Below the pieces are notes generated by a model. That model was not told the DNA's origin, ran no database searches, and was given only the letters and a program-made list of their open reading frames with translations. The position numbers and the translations under genes are program-made. Positions 8,599-16,896 of a stretch of 64,000 bases of DNA are shown one piece after another. Position 1 is the first letter of the stretch. Every line of letters begins with the position of its first letter. The stretch is taken from NCBI RefSeq assembly GCF_040783535.2, contig NZ_JBFONW020000005.1, positions 1 through 64,000 of the forward strand, in the 5' to 3' direction. This stretch comes from Aestuariibius insulae (lineage in GTDB: Bacteria > Pseudomonadota > Alphaproteobacteria > Rhodobacterales > Rhodobacteraceae).

Positions 8599-9447
8599 CT
8601 ATTTTGTGAGTGTGGTGCTTAGGCCCTTCAATAGGGCCGCGATTTCGTCAGCGTCTTGCATGACGGTCGGGGCAGCGCTCGGCGTGCCCCCCTTCGCCTC
8701 GGACAGAAGCGCTCGGCGTTCCGTCCTCGGCAATCCTGATTTAGCGAGCAACGCGTCGATCCGCCGGACCGCATTCACGTTGCGCATCGTTTCGGCTTGC
8801 ATCTCATTTTCCGAAACCATGTCGGCGGGCAGAAATCCATCCGCAAGACCTGCCTCGACCGCCTGTTCGCCATTGAACCACGTCTCGGCATCCATCCATC
8901 CAGCAGCTTCGGCGCGCTTAACGCCGGACCGTTCCGCGTAAACACCTGCCATCGCATCGTCGAAGGGTTCCATCGTCTTGGCCGCTTCCGCAAGATCATG
9001 GCGATTGCCGATCGCCATGACCCAGCAGTTATGCACCATCATGAACCCTGCCTTGCCGATCGCGATGTCGTCTCCCGCCATTGCAATGACCGAGCCTGCG
9101 GAGGCTGCCAGGCCGAGAATGCGAACACTCACCCGGTGCGGATGGGCCCGCAGCATATTGTAAATCGCCACACCTTCGAAGAAATCGCCTCCAGGCGAGT
9201 TGAGGTTGACCGTAACATCCCGATCTCCGATCGACCGCAGCGCGGCGGCGATCCTCTTGGAGGTGACGCCTCCACCCGTCCAAGGATCTTCCCCTATGAC
9301 ATCTAGGATTGAGATCGACGTCTCATCATCGGCGGACCGAACGGACAGACCGGCATTCCAATTGGACAGCGCATCCGTATCCAGTTCGAACGCACAGATC
9401 TCGGTCAGACGTTCGGCTTTGAACTCGGGCAGGTCTCTAAGGCTCAT
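8599..9447 (-). CDS. Prohead protease, ClpP/S14-like
   Basis: A 282-aa protein of the ClpP-like (S49/S14-fold) head maturation proteases. 'VNLNSPGGDFFEGVAIYNML' forms the oxyanion region; the catalytic Ser is in LAASAGS (Ser116) and the His in MMVHNC (His139). ATG 9447 is preferred to the upstream start at 9492, which would run 56 bases into the portal gene. At 9447 the overlap is 11 bases. It would trim the capsid delta domain. Confidence 0.92.
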   Translation of the reverse strand: MSLRDLPEFKAERLTEICAFELDTDALSNWNAGLSVRSADDETSISILDVIGEDPWTGGGVTSKRIAAALRSIGDRDVTVNLNSPGGDFFEGVAIYNMLRAHPHRVSVRILGLAASAGSVIAMAGDDIAIGKAGFMMVHNCWVMAIGNRHDLAEAAKTMEPFDDAMAGVYAERSGVKRAEAAGWMDAETWFNGEQAVEAGLADGFLPADMVSENEMQAETMRNVNAVRRIDALLAKSGLPRTERRALLSEAKGGTPSAAPTVMQDADEIAALLKGLSTTLTK

Positions 9448-10690
9448 TTTGCTGTTCTCCCGCCTGCTGCCCCATCGCGGGCGGCAGGTCATCTCGTTGT
9501 GGCATGTCCATCATCTCGCGCGGCTCGTCAGGGTGAAGCCAAGGCGTATGGCCCCCCGACCCAAGGCCCTTCGCGAAGAACTCCGCCTGATCGAGCATCG
9601 ACCCGCGCAACAGGGCGCCCGCATTGAACTTCGCCTCGAAAACATCCGCATCGGCGTCGCTCAAGAGCGATCGTTCGATGGCCTGCTCCCATGCCTCAAA
9701 CCACGGATTTAGCGAGTAGCGCACGAAGAGCTGGCCCAGGACGTCGATGCCTGACCCCCACGAGGTATCGTCGAGATTGAGCAGCGGACGCGGTACGCCG
9801 AACGGTCGGGCGATGTCTTCGATTTGTAGCTTCTGCTGCTCGACCGATTGACTGTCTTTGCCGGAGGCGCCTGTGGACGCGAGCTCCATGCCCTCTTCGA
9901 GGATCTTCCAGCGATGCGCATTCTCTGCGCCGGTATCGTCGTTCATCGACGCTCTCAGCCGGTCGTAGGCTTCCGGCGACAGCTTGCCCGGATGTTTGAG
10001 CGCGCCTCCAACCATCATGCCATTGCGAAAGAGACGTGCCGCTGCCTTTTGGGCTTGTTGAGCGAGGCCGATGGCTTCCGCCGCCTGCTTGACCAGTGAC
10101 ACACCGGAGATCCCATCCTCCGAGATGCCATATCGCACATGAAACACATCTGATTGCGGCAGGATGACCGTGCCTTGCGGGCCGCGATCGACCCGATATT
10201 CGAGTGACCAATCGGATCGTTGCGTCACCTGCACTCGCTTGCTTTCCAGCGGGACGAGCTGGAGGATCCGGTTTCCGCTTCGAACGATCAGCGCATAGGC
10301 GTTTCCGTCGATCAGCGCCCGTTGCGCCATCAATGAGCGAAACTCAAACGCGGTCTGCCAGGCATTTGGTCGGCGGTAGAGAACCCGGAAAAGCGGATGG
10401 TCCTGCGCTTTGGTCTTGTCGTCCTTTCGGCGAAGATGCAGTGGCAGCATACCGATGGCGAAGGCGATCAGCGACACGCATCGCAGCACCGTCGTGTTTC
10501 GAAGCGCGGTCTTCGTCGTCACAGATGCGCCGGACTCGGTCACGGTCGCGGCGCCATAGCGCATGAACTCGTAAAGGGCCGGATCGTTCAGACCGTCGAA
10601 GACCGCGCCCTCGCTCGCCATAGCCTGCGGCGGAGGCGCATCGGAAGAGGGCGGTGCATCGCGCCGCCGGAACATGCCAAAGAGATCCAT
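9437..10690 (-). CDS. Portal protein (HK97 family)
   Basis: A 417-aa protein with the family features: 'TVLRCVSLIAFAIGMLPLHL', 'FEFRSLMAQRALIDGNAYALIV', and 'LEEGMELASTGASGKDSQSVEQQKLQIEDIARPFGVP'. It forms the dodecameric DNA gate of the head. It lies four bases downstream of the large terminase gene. The N-terminus has a Pro/Ala-rich disordered stretch (residues 10-25). Confidence 0.95.
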   Translation of the reverse strand: MDLFGMFRRRDAPPSSDAPPPQAMASEGAVFDGLNDPALYEFMRYGAATVTESGASVTTKTALRNTTVLRCVSLIAFAIGMLPLHLRRKDDKTKAQDHPLFRVLYRRPNAWQTAFEFRSLMAQRALIDGNAYALIVRSGNRILQLVPLESKRVQVTQRSDWSLEYRVDRGPQGTVILPQSDVFHVRYGISEDGISGVSLVKQAAEAIGLAQQAQKAAARLFRNGMMVGGALKHPGKLSPEAYDRLRASMNDDTGAENAHRWKILEEGMELASTGASGKDSQSVEQQKLQIEDIARPFGVPRPLLNLDDTSWGSGIDVLGQLFVRYSLNPWFEAWEQAIERSLLSDADADVFEAKFNAGALLRGSMLDQAEFFAKGLGSGGHTPWLHPDEPREMMDMPQRDDLPPAMGQQAGEQQNEP

Positions 10691-10694
10691 CCGC

Positions 10695-12419
10695 CTAGAC
10701 CCGCAGCAGGCCGCGTTCTTCGTAGACGCTCGGTCCCGTGGCCGCCGCCTGCGGGTTCCAGCTCATAAGCTGATAGGCGTTGAAGAGCGCCATCAGCGGA
10801 TCGATCTTCCCGGTCCCGCTTTCGGCCTTTGTCACGATGACGGCATTGCCGCGCGCTTCGGTCTTCGCGTTCTCGACACACCAGGTCATGAGCCGTTGCG
10901 CGCAATGAACAACGGTGCCGTTCTTCAACCGAACCGGGAGAGACTTAATCGCGGCATGCAGCTTATAGCCCTGGCCGATAGGCCGGATATCTTCGATCTC
11001 GAACTCTGCCTCGACCAGCGCATCGACGATTGCGGCCACCCCTTGGGGGTCCATGCCGATACCGTCCTGCTCCGGTAGCAGACCCATATCGCGAAGCGTC
11101 TGGCAGATCTCAACGATCTCGGGAATGGCCTCCTCCTCGAGGTTGTCGACGAGCGTCAATTGATCCGCTTCGACCAGCGTCTGCAGCTCCGGCGCGATCG
11201 ATTGACGGAGTTTCAGGATCGCTCGGTCGGCCCACGCCTTCCCCCAGTGCTGCCAGACCCGGGTCTCGGCATGCCGGCCGAGGACGGCGACGCCGAGCAG
11301 ATCGTCCAGTCCGCCGCCATCGAGGCCGAGGACGCAGACCTCCGAGGTCGCGAGAATGCCCTCGAGGCTGAGATCGGCGCGCCCCTGCTGCGGCCAGTAA
11401 TCGGCGCCGATCCAACGTCCTGTCTTGAGGCCAAGCCCGATCTCCACATTGAGATGCTGGCTGGCGAAGAGCGCGAGCGCATCCTTGCCTTTCTCGTGCG
11501 CCGTTCGAAGATCGTCGGACAGATCGGTGGCATGGATCGAGCGGCCGAGGTTGGGGTTGACCATCGCCCAGGTCGCCGGGTCTCTCCACTTCTCCTTCTC
11601 CTGCATCGCCGTCGGCAGTTCGTAGAGGATCGAAAGACGCGGAAGCTGGATATGGCCGTCACGAACAGCGCGCGCCAGGTTCAGCTCTTTCTCGAACTCT
11701 CCGCTCGGCCGATCCTTCGACTGCGTCGTGATGATGAGCAGGAATCCCTCCAGGCGAGACTTCAATCCGCCGCGCAGCTCGATCAGGATCTTGGGCGCCT
11801 TCGCCTTCGCGCCCAACTCGTGCAATTCGTCGATCAGCACATAGGCAGCTTTCGACCCCGTCACGACATCGGCATCCGCCGACAGGATCATCAGTTCGGC
11901 CTCGGTCGTGCGGTGGATAATCAGCTTTCTGTGTTCCTTGATGTGAAAGAGGTCTTTCAGATCGGGATCGAGGCGGATCATGCCGGCCGCCTGATCGAAG
12001 GCGATGCTGGCGATCTGTTGCGTCGACGAGATCAGGAAGAGCTCGGCCTTGGGGCGTTCGTTCAGAATTGCCGCCGTGACGATGATCGCCGCCGCGATCG
12101 CCGATTTGCCGTTCTTCTTAGGAACGAGGAGGAAGAACTCGCGGATCATCCGCCGCTTCAACTCCGGATCGTAGCTCCCGAAGATGACGCGGACCAAATC
12201 GAAGACCCATTCTTCGCAGATCTCGCCATAGGTCGGCGTGCCGATGAGATCCGGGACCCGAAGCCGCTTGAAGATCCGTAGAGCCTTCTCCGCAACGGCA
12301 TCGAACAGGGGCAGATCGGGAATAAGCGACCGACCCTCGAGGATCCGCTCCTCCCAATCCGGAACCGCTGTCGACCAGGCCGGATCGGGCGTGAAATCTT
12401 CTGGCTGAAGCTGCTTCAC
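10695..12419 (-). CDS. Terminase large subunit
   Basis: A 574-aa packaging motor. The ATPase domain has a Walker A-like 'VPKKNGKSA' (residues 99-107) and Walker B 'VLIDELHEL' (Asp197-Glu198). The nuclease domain begins near residue 365 with 'CVLGLDGGGLDDL', an acidic metal site. Order and length fit the HK97-like Terminase_1 family. It starts one base from the small subunit stop. Confidence 0.95.
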   Translation of the reverse strand: MKQLQPEDFTPDPAWSTAVPDWEERILEGRSLIPDLPLFDAVAEKALRIFKRLRVPDLIGTPTYGEICEEWVFDLVRVIFGSYDPELKRRMIREFFLLVPKKNGKSAIAAAIIVTAAILNERPKAELFLISSTQQIASIAFDQAAGMIRLDPDLKDLFHIKEHRKLIIHRTTEAELMILSADADVVTGSKAAYVLIDELHELGAKAKAPKILIELRGGLKSRLEGFLLIITTQSKDRPSGEFEKELNLARAVRDGHIQLPRLSILYELPTAMQEKEKWRDPATWAMVNPNLGRSIHATDLSDDLRTAHEKGKDALALFASQHLNVEIGLGLKTGRWIGADYWPQQGRADLSLEGILATSEVCVLGLDGGGLDDLLGVAVLGRHAETRVWQHWGKAWADRAILKLRQSIAPELQTLVEADQLTLVDNLEEEAIPEIVEICQTLRDMGLLPEQDGIGMDPQGVAAIVDALVEAEFEIEDIRPIGQGYKLHAAIKSLPVRLKNGTVVHCAQRLMTWCVENAKTEARGNAVIVTKAESGTGKIDPLMALFNAYQLMSWNPQAAATGPSVYEERGLLRV

Positions 12420-12420
12420 G

Positions 12421-12954
12421 TCAGTTCTCGTATCCGGGTTTCAGATCATCGCCCCAGGTCGATCCGCTGTCGCCCGCGACCATCTTCTCGGCTTTCTGCA
12501 AGGCGATCTCCTTCTTCCCAAGCCGTGCGTCCTGCGCGGCCTGCTTCGGTGCGGTCTGTCGACCGGTCAGGCGCGACGATGCAAGAAGCGCGTCGTTCTT
12601 TTCGACCATCTGATTGAGCAGGCGCATCGCTCCGACATTGCCGTCGAAGGCCGCTTGCGCCGCGACCATCAATTGCTTCGCCATGAACTGATCGCGGGCC
12701 TGATCGCGCACACTCAGCTCGGATCTAAAATGCCGCTTCAAGGTGGGCACGCTGATCGATTTTCCCGTGCGCGGATCGAGGATGCATCCCGCGATGCGGT
12801 CATTGCCCCAGCCCATCGCCAGCAACATCATGACTTTATTGGCGTTTTCATCCGTCCGCTCGAACGGCGGACGACCACGCTTGCCTTTCCTGTCGAAGAC
12901 CGGGTCGCCCCAGAACGTGTAGCTGATTGGCTCAGCCTGATTTTCACGGCTCAT
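12421..12954 (-). CDS. Probable terminase small subunit
   Basis: A 177-aa protein. Residues about 35-80 ('NANKVMMLLAMGWGNDRIAGCILD...SVPTLKRHFRSEL') read as a helix-turn-helix, with a helical oligomerisation region (about 85-130) and a basic tail, the layout of small terminases that recognise packaging sites. It directly precedes the large subunit. Family identity is inferred mainly from position and the HTH. Confidence 0.75.
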   Translation of the reverse strand: MSRENQAEPISYTFWGDPVFDRKGKRGRPPFERTDENANKVMMLLAMGWGNDRIAGCILDPRTGKSISVPTLKRHFRSELSVRDQARDQFMAKQLMVAAQAAFDGNVGAMRLLNQMVEKNDALLASSRLTGRQTAPKQAAQDARLGKKEIALQKAEKMVAGDSGSTWGDDLKPGYEN

Positions 12955-13042
12955 ATAAAAAATCTCTCGGTGTTAGGAGGACGGGTCTAGCCAGATCGGC
13001 TCCCCGAACTTTCGACCGCCCCCCCTTCACGCTGCCACGCGA

Positions 13043-13414
13043 TCAGAGGCCTTCGGCATATTCTCGACGCTGCTTTTCGCGGTCGTGCCATTGCTTCGAC
13101 ACGGTCTGGAGGTTCTGCACATCCCAGAAGAGGACCGGATCACCGCGATGCGGAAGGATATGATCGACAACCGGGCTATTCGGTGCGGGATGCAAGCCGA
13201 TCAGTAGGACGCCCGTTTGCTGGCAGACCAGACCGTCTCGGTTCAGGACGCGAAGCCGCAGCTTTTGCCACCGCGCCGTCTTCTGCCACGCACGCCACGG
13301 TTTCTCAGAATCGCGACGGCGATGACGCGCTGCCTCGCCGTCGTCATGCCGGGCCAAGCGGGATGTCGGCCTTCCGATGCGGCTTGGCAATTCGCGCCCT
13401 TTGAGGCGACCCAT
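13043..13414 (-). CDS. HNH endonuclease
   Basis: A 123-aa protein with an HNH core: 'RLRVLNRDGLVCQQTG' then 'VVDHILPHRGDPVLFWDVQNLQTVSKQWHDRE'. The 'DHI.PH' and 'N.Q..C/S..H' residues form the betabetaalpha-metal site; one zinc Cys is present (VCQQ). HNH proteins next to terminase genes are needed for cos cleavage in many HK97-like phages. ATG 13414 is chosen; the longer frame to 13585 runs through a tRNA gene and is not real. Confidence 0.85.
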   Translation of the reverse strand: MGRLKGRELPSRIGRPTSRLARHDDGEAARHRRRDSEKPWRAWQKTARWQKLRLRVLNRDGLVCQQTGVLLIGLHPAPNSPVVDHILPHRGDPVLFWDVQNLQTVSKQWHDREKQRREYAEGL

Positions 13415-13447
13415 GGTTCGATCCTCGCTAAGGCTTTCGATGGTGTC

Positions 13448-13523
13448 TGGTTGCGGGAGCAGGATTTGAACCTGCGACCTCCGGCTTATGAGACCGGCGA
13501 GCTGACCGCTGCTCCACCCCACA
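13448..13523 (-). tRNA. tRNA-Met(CAT), initiator-like, prophage-encoded
   Basis: The minus strand folds as a full cloverleaf: acceptor TGTGGGG/TCCCGCA (two G-T wobbles), D stem GAGC/GCTC, anticodon stem CCGGT/GCCGG with loop CTCATAA (anticodon CAT), T arm GCAGG-TTCAAAT-CCTGC and encoded CCA. The D stem has A11-T24, a bacterial initiator hallmark, and the body resembles tRNA-fMet. The 1-72 pair is T-A instead of the C/A mismatch, and the anticodon stem has two G-C pairs and one T-G where initiators have three G-C. It lies inside the phage, between the LOV kinase and the HNH gene. Confidence 0.9.
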
Positions 13524-13525
13524 AA

Positions 13526-13561
13526 CGAAACGCGCCCGGTAGGATCTCTCCTCCGGGCGCG
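13526..13561 (-). terminator. Terminator-like hairpin after the LOV kinase
   Basis: Perfect nine-base stem CGCGCCCGG / CCGGGCGCG (13531-13539 with 13553-13561), 13-nt loop, followed on the minus strand by TTTCGTTTG. The T-run is short, so efficiency is uncertain. It lies between the kinase stop (13651) and the tRNA-Met. Confidence 0.5.
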
Positions 13562-13650
13562 AAACACGTGCTGGCAAAATGTCAATCATAAGCCCTGTGC
13601 CACGTCAAGTATCTGAGACAGACTTGGTCGGGATTAGTCGCTCGACATCT

Positions 13651-14679
13651 CTACTTCGACTGAACCTTCTCCACCGGAATATCGATCGTGATGACGGCGC
13701 CGTAGTCACTGGAGGAAACATTCAGCTCGGCGTCTAGGCCCTTCACCAGTCCATCAACGATCCGACCGCCATTGCTCTCGTTGTTGGGCCACTCTTCATC
13801 GCCGAAGCCGACGCCATCGTCGGCTACGATGAGACGCATACCACCATTCTGAAGAACTGAGCTGGACACTTCCATCGTACCAGCTTGCCGATCTCTGAAC
13901 GCGTGCTGAAGTGTATTGGTCATCAACTCCGAGAGGATCAGTCCCACCTGTGTAGCCGTATCAAGCGGCACCTCGCCTGCATCAAAGTCGACATTTACCT
14001 TTATCCCTGCACGGCCATCGAGATGCGCGATCGTATTGGCAACGCGACCGAGATACGGACCGATCGCTATCGTTCCATCACTGGTCGTATTCATCATTTC
14101 TTCGTAGAGCAGCTGCAGGCTTTCGATGCGGCGCGACAGAGCTGAGAAGTCGCCCGAAGCTCCAGAGGATCTCCCTTCTTGCCGGATGAGCGCGACAACC
14201 ATCGAGAGATGATTTTTGACCCGATGCTGGATCTCGGCGAGCTGTTCATCCAGATCATCGAATGTCGCAATAGCGCTGCCCTTCGAGACGTCGTTTTGCA
14301 ATCCAAGAAAGAACTCAACCTTACCGTCTTCCGCGAAAACGGGCGACACCCGAAGGCGGTTCTTGAACTGACTGCCGTCAGAGCGGTAGTTCATCAGATC
14401 GACAATCACATCCTGTCGGCTAGCGATTGCATCACGCAGCCTATCCACCGGCGGCTGTTCTCGATCGTCCCCCTGCAGGAAACGACAGTTACGGCCGATA
14501 GCCATATTCGCTGTGAAGCCAGTCATCGCCTCGAAGGCAGAGTTGACGTAAACGATTGGATTGTCGTCTAGATTAGGGTTCGTAAGTACCATAGCCACGT
14601 CGGATCTCAGAACAATGTCTCCGACTTCTTCTTCACTTAGGCGACGGGGCTCACCTATCTGGTCATCTGATATCGTCAT
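13651..14679 (-). CDS. LOV-domain sensor histidine kinase (HisKA_2 type), in the prophage
   Basis: A 342-aa soluble protein. Residues about 20-135 form a LOV photosensor: GRNCRFLQG carries the adduct-forming Cys65, Asn97 and Asn107 (NYRSDGSQFKN) would contact flavin, and Gln128 (GLQNDV) is the flip glutamine. The kinase part has EIQHRVKNHL with phospho-acceptor His152 (HisKA_2), N box 'SELMTNTLQHAF' (about 250-261) and G box 'VADDGVGFG'. There are no membrane segments. No response regulator lies nearby. It sits between the replication and packaging modules of the prophage, like a moron gene. Family known: LOV-HWE/HisKA_2 blue-light kinases. Its role in the phage is unknown. Confidence 0.92.
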   Translation of the reverse strand: MTISDDQIGEPRRLSEEEVGDIVLRSDVAMVLTNPNLDDNPIVYVNSAFEAMTGFTANMAIGRNCRFLQGDDREQPPVDRLRDAIASRQDVIVDLMNYRSDGSQFKNRLRVSPVFAEDGKVEFFLGLQNDVSKGSAIATFDDLDEQLAEIQHRVKNHLSMVVALIRQEGRSSGASGDFSALSRRIESLQLLYEEMMNTTSDGTIAIGPYLGRVANTIAHLDGRAGIKVNVDFDAGEVPLDTATQVGLILSELMTNTLQHAFRDRQAGTMEVSSSVLQNGGMRLIVADDGVGFGDEEWPNNESNGGRIVDGLVKGLDAELNVSSSDYGAVITIDIPVEKVQSK

Positions 14680-14960
14680 CTTTCTCGCTTATTTTTCGGT
14701 CGGCAAATCGCCGTAAGGAGCACTCCGGTTGGTTAACTTGGATTGTTTTCAATCATATCAAACAAAGACCTACGGATGCGACCGTTTGTCGCTGGAACGA
14801 TTAGCGTAAGTTAATCTGTCAACTTAACTTAAGTTAATCAAATCCTTATGGCCGATCTCTGCAGGAGCCCGCGTAGAGACCTGTCGACACCATTCCAGTG
14901 AGTGCGTTGATCACGAAAGCTACAAAGACGGGAGGAAGACACGAGGCTAACGGCGCATCT
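14680..14960 (-). promoter_or_regulatory. AT-rich upstream region of the LOV kinase with GTTAA palindromes
   Basis: This gap holds a perfect 14-bp palindrome TTAACTTAAGTTAA (14824-14837), a related AAGTTAATC at 14810-14818 and a GGTTAACTT near 14728. A -35-like TTGACA lies on the minus strand at 14818-14823, but no convincing -10 at the right distance. The repeated GTTAA half-sites look like an operator for an unidentified regulator. No gene seen. Confidence 0.45.
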
Positions 14961-15770
14961 CTAGTGTCTCCAAGGTGAGGATGGCGGCATATCCGGCGCG
15001 ATGACAACAGATCGAAGCATACCCTTGCCGATCAGATCGACTCGAAACCGATCAAGCGCAATCCACCAGCGCACATAGGCGCTGCGAGCCGTGCTTATCT
15101 GAGCTTGATCCGGCACCCATCGACACGGACACCACCGAACCTCTACCTTGCGATTGAACCACCGATCCCCTCGCGCTCCCGTTCGAACCCGCCGTTTGAC
15201 ACGAAGTATCTCGCAGATCTCGGTCTTTGCCGACCCCCGACCATTGAGCGCCAACGGCTCGAGACGCGGTTGTGCATCGGGCATCCAGTCCGGTCGCCGC
15301 CCGGCTCGTGCCAGCTCGGCAATCCGAATTGCCATACGCTTGCCGCCGACGGCTTGCGGTAGCGCTGATAGGACGGCCGCAATCACTTCCGCATCCTCGT
15401 GAGCCGAGCTTCGACCGATCGAGGTATCGATGCGCACTCCTCCAAGCCGCGCCCGCTCCAGTAGCACGTGTTCCATCCCGAAGCCGGATCCGCGCTCTTC
15501 CGGGCTGCGCGGATCCGGCAGATCCAGCCCGACCTTTTCGCGACCGAACGCCCATTCGAGCGCCTCGATCGCGCTCATTTCCCGGCGCAAAATGTCCCGT
15601 CGTTGATCCGCTGCAGGTCGCGGGCCGAAATTGGACCCACGTTCCGGCGCGATGCGGTCTGGATAGCAGGCCGGGTGCCGGATGATTTTGGCCCTTGTCC
15701 GTTTCGTTGGTGGCCGGCCTTCCAAGTATCGGTCGATCGCCGCCTGCTCTTCTTTTGTTATTTTGCCCAT
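14961..15770 (-). CDS. Hypothetical phage protein, 269 aa
   Basis: Not recognised. It starts MGKITKEEQAAIDRYLEGRPP and is basic and Arg-rich. The middle has 'SSAHEDAEVIAAVLSALPQAVGGKRMAIRIAELARAG', mostly helical. The C-terminus has 'SAYVRWWIALDRFRVDL'. An AGAGG-type ribosome site precedes ATG 15770. It lies in the replication-side cluster just downstream of the Zn-ribbon gene. A DNA-binding or late-regulator role is possible from charge and place, but no motif proves it. Confidence 0.6.
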   Translation of the reverse strand: MGKITKEEQAAIDRYLEGRPPTKRTRAKIIRHPACYPDRIAPERGSNFGPRPAADQRRDILRREMSAIEALEWAFGREKVGLDLPDPRSPEERGSGFGMEHVLLERARLGGVRIDTSIGRSSAHEDAEVIAAVLSALPQAVGGKRMAIRIAELARAGRRPDWMPDAQPRLEPLALNGRGSAKTEICEILRVKRRVRTGARGDRWFNRKVEVRWCPCRWVPDQAQISTARSAYVRWWIALDRFRVDLIGKGMLRSVVIAPDMPPSSPWRH

Positions 15771-15797
15771 AGGATGACCTCTGCGTGTCGAACTGCG

Positions 15798-16418
15798 TTA
15801 CACCCGGCGCGAGATGCGCTGACCGACAGCGGCCTTGATCCGTCGCAACTGCTCAGACATTGATGCGGCTTGGTCGACAGATTTGCGTAGAGCATCGGTC
15901 GCCGCTTCGACCATCAGAAGCCGCTCATCTGCCTGTTTTCGGAAGTCGGCGAGTTGGGCCTCGAGGCAGACCATGTCTTCATTTTCGCCAGACGGTCCGA
16001 ACATGTCCTCACGGATAGCGGCCACCCAGCCCGGCATGACGCCAATGACCTCCGCGATGCTGTCATCAGTGTCACTGCCTTTGTAGCGCTCGGCATCGAC
16101 GTCATAGACCTCCGAGAGAAGGTCGGCGATCTCGCGGCGCTCCGCCCGCGTCGGCTGACGGATATCGCCCTTTGCGACTTTTGCAATCGCCGCATCCTTG
16201 GCCGCCCGCGCCATTGAGCATTCATCGCACTGCAGTGCTCCATCGGCGTCGGTCCAGCCGAGACCGATAAGCTTGGCCAGGGCGTCGGCCTGGTTCGGGC
16301 TACGCTTGCCGCCCTCGGTCTTTTCATGGCGGCAGGAGAAGGTCACTTCCTTGCCGCAGCTATCGCAGCGGGCTTTTGCCTTGTTCGATCCTCGATCTTT
16401 GATCGCAATCAGCGTCAT
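15798..16418 (-). CDS. Hypothetical phage protein with a four-Cys zinc-binding motif and coiled coil
   Basis: A 206-aa protein. Its N-terminus has 'ARCDSCGKEVTFSCRHEK' and later 'LQCDECSMARAAK', giving two CxxC pairs (about residues 18-21 and 64-67) that could form a zinc ribbon. The C-terminal 60 residues are a predicted coiled coil ('EAQLADFRKQADERLLMVEAATDALRKS'). AAAGGA precedes ATG 16418. It is the first gene past the repeat-rich intergenic region, so it could bind there; that is inference. Confidence 0.6.
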   Translation of the reverse strand: MTLIAIKDRGSNKAKARCDSCGKEVTFSCRHEKTEGGKRSPNQADALAKLIGLGWTDADGALQCDECSMARAAKDAAIAKVAKGDIRQPTRAERREIADLLSEVYDVDAERYKGSDTDDSIAEVIGVMPGWVAAIREDMFGPSGENEDMVCLEAQLADFRKQADERLLMVEAATDALRKSVDQAASMSEQLRRIKAAVGQRISRRV

Positions 16419-16896
16419 TTTTACGTCCTTTCTCTAGATATTGTTCTCTCGAAAGAGAGAAGCGGAAGATGTTGAGTAGGTGAGCAGTGATCTGGGGCGG
16501 CTAGGGCAGAACACCGGGTGACGGGGCAGAACTTCACTCGAATTAGAGTTCTCATAACCCATTGATGTATAAGCAATAATTGACGTTCCGGGGCAGCTAG
16601 GGCGCATAGGGCAGATAAATTCGACCTACACGTGAGAGACCTTCCATTTGGGACGGTCCCCGGACCCCCGGACCCTCGCGCACACGTGTACCTCTCAGAT
16701 TTCTGCCCTATGCGCCCTAGCTGCCCCGAAAAGCCGGTAAGCGTTTGTAGGTGCGCATCTTTTCGGATCGCGCGTCTTCGCAAGACACGCCCCGTTTTGG
16801 GGCAGAAGTCTGAATTCTGCCCCAAATTTCGATGTTTCTGGGTGAAGGGGTGCGGGGTGCAGGTGGCGGTTTCAAAGGGATATGCCACCCGACCCA
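16419..16896. other. Repeat-rich non-coding region, candidate phage replication origin
   Basis: This 478-bp gap between the helicase/primase gene and the zinc-ribbon gene holds many copies of a GGGGCAGA/GGGGCAGCTAGGGC motif: direct at 16494-16510, 16523-16530, 16590-16615 and 16799-16806, inverted at 16702-16728 and 16817-16823. A perfect 12-bp inverted repeat (TTTGGGGCAGAA, 16796-16807 with 16815-16826) and a TTCTCTC-GAAA-GAGAGAA hairpin (16444-16461) are also present. Iteron-like repeats beside the primase suggest an origin, though terminator or operator roles are possible. A 159-codon frame across it looks spurious. Confidence 0.5.
16589..16728. repeat. Perfect 27-bp inverted repeat with 86-bp spacer
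   Basis: The arm at 16589-16615 (CGGGGCAGCTAGGGCGCATA plus GGGCAGA) is exactly complementary to 16702-16728. Each arm contains two tandem copies of an AGGGC-type unit. ACACGTG palindromes lie inside the spacer near both arms. A repeat this long and exact in a compact phage genome is unlikely by chance. Confidence 0.9.

Noticed and set aside
1..12954. The head-tail region taken as a gene transfer agent
   Set aside because: Some proteins resemble GTA homologues, but the region continues into replication, immunity and integrase genes next to a tRNA, and the tail tip order is lambda-like.
13043..13585. The HNH gene read as 180 codons
   Set aside because: The first 57 codons run through the tRNA-Met gene and the hairpin; the ATG at 13414 starts the recognisable protein.
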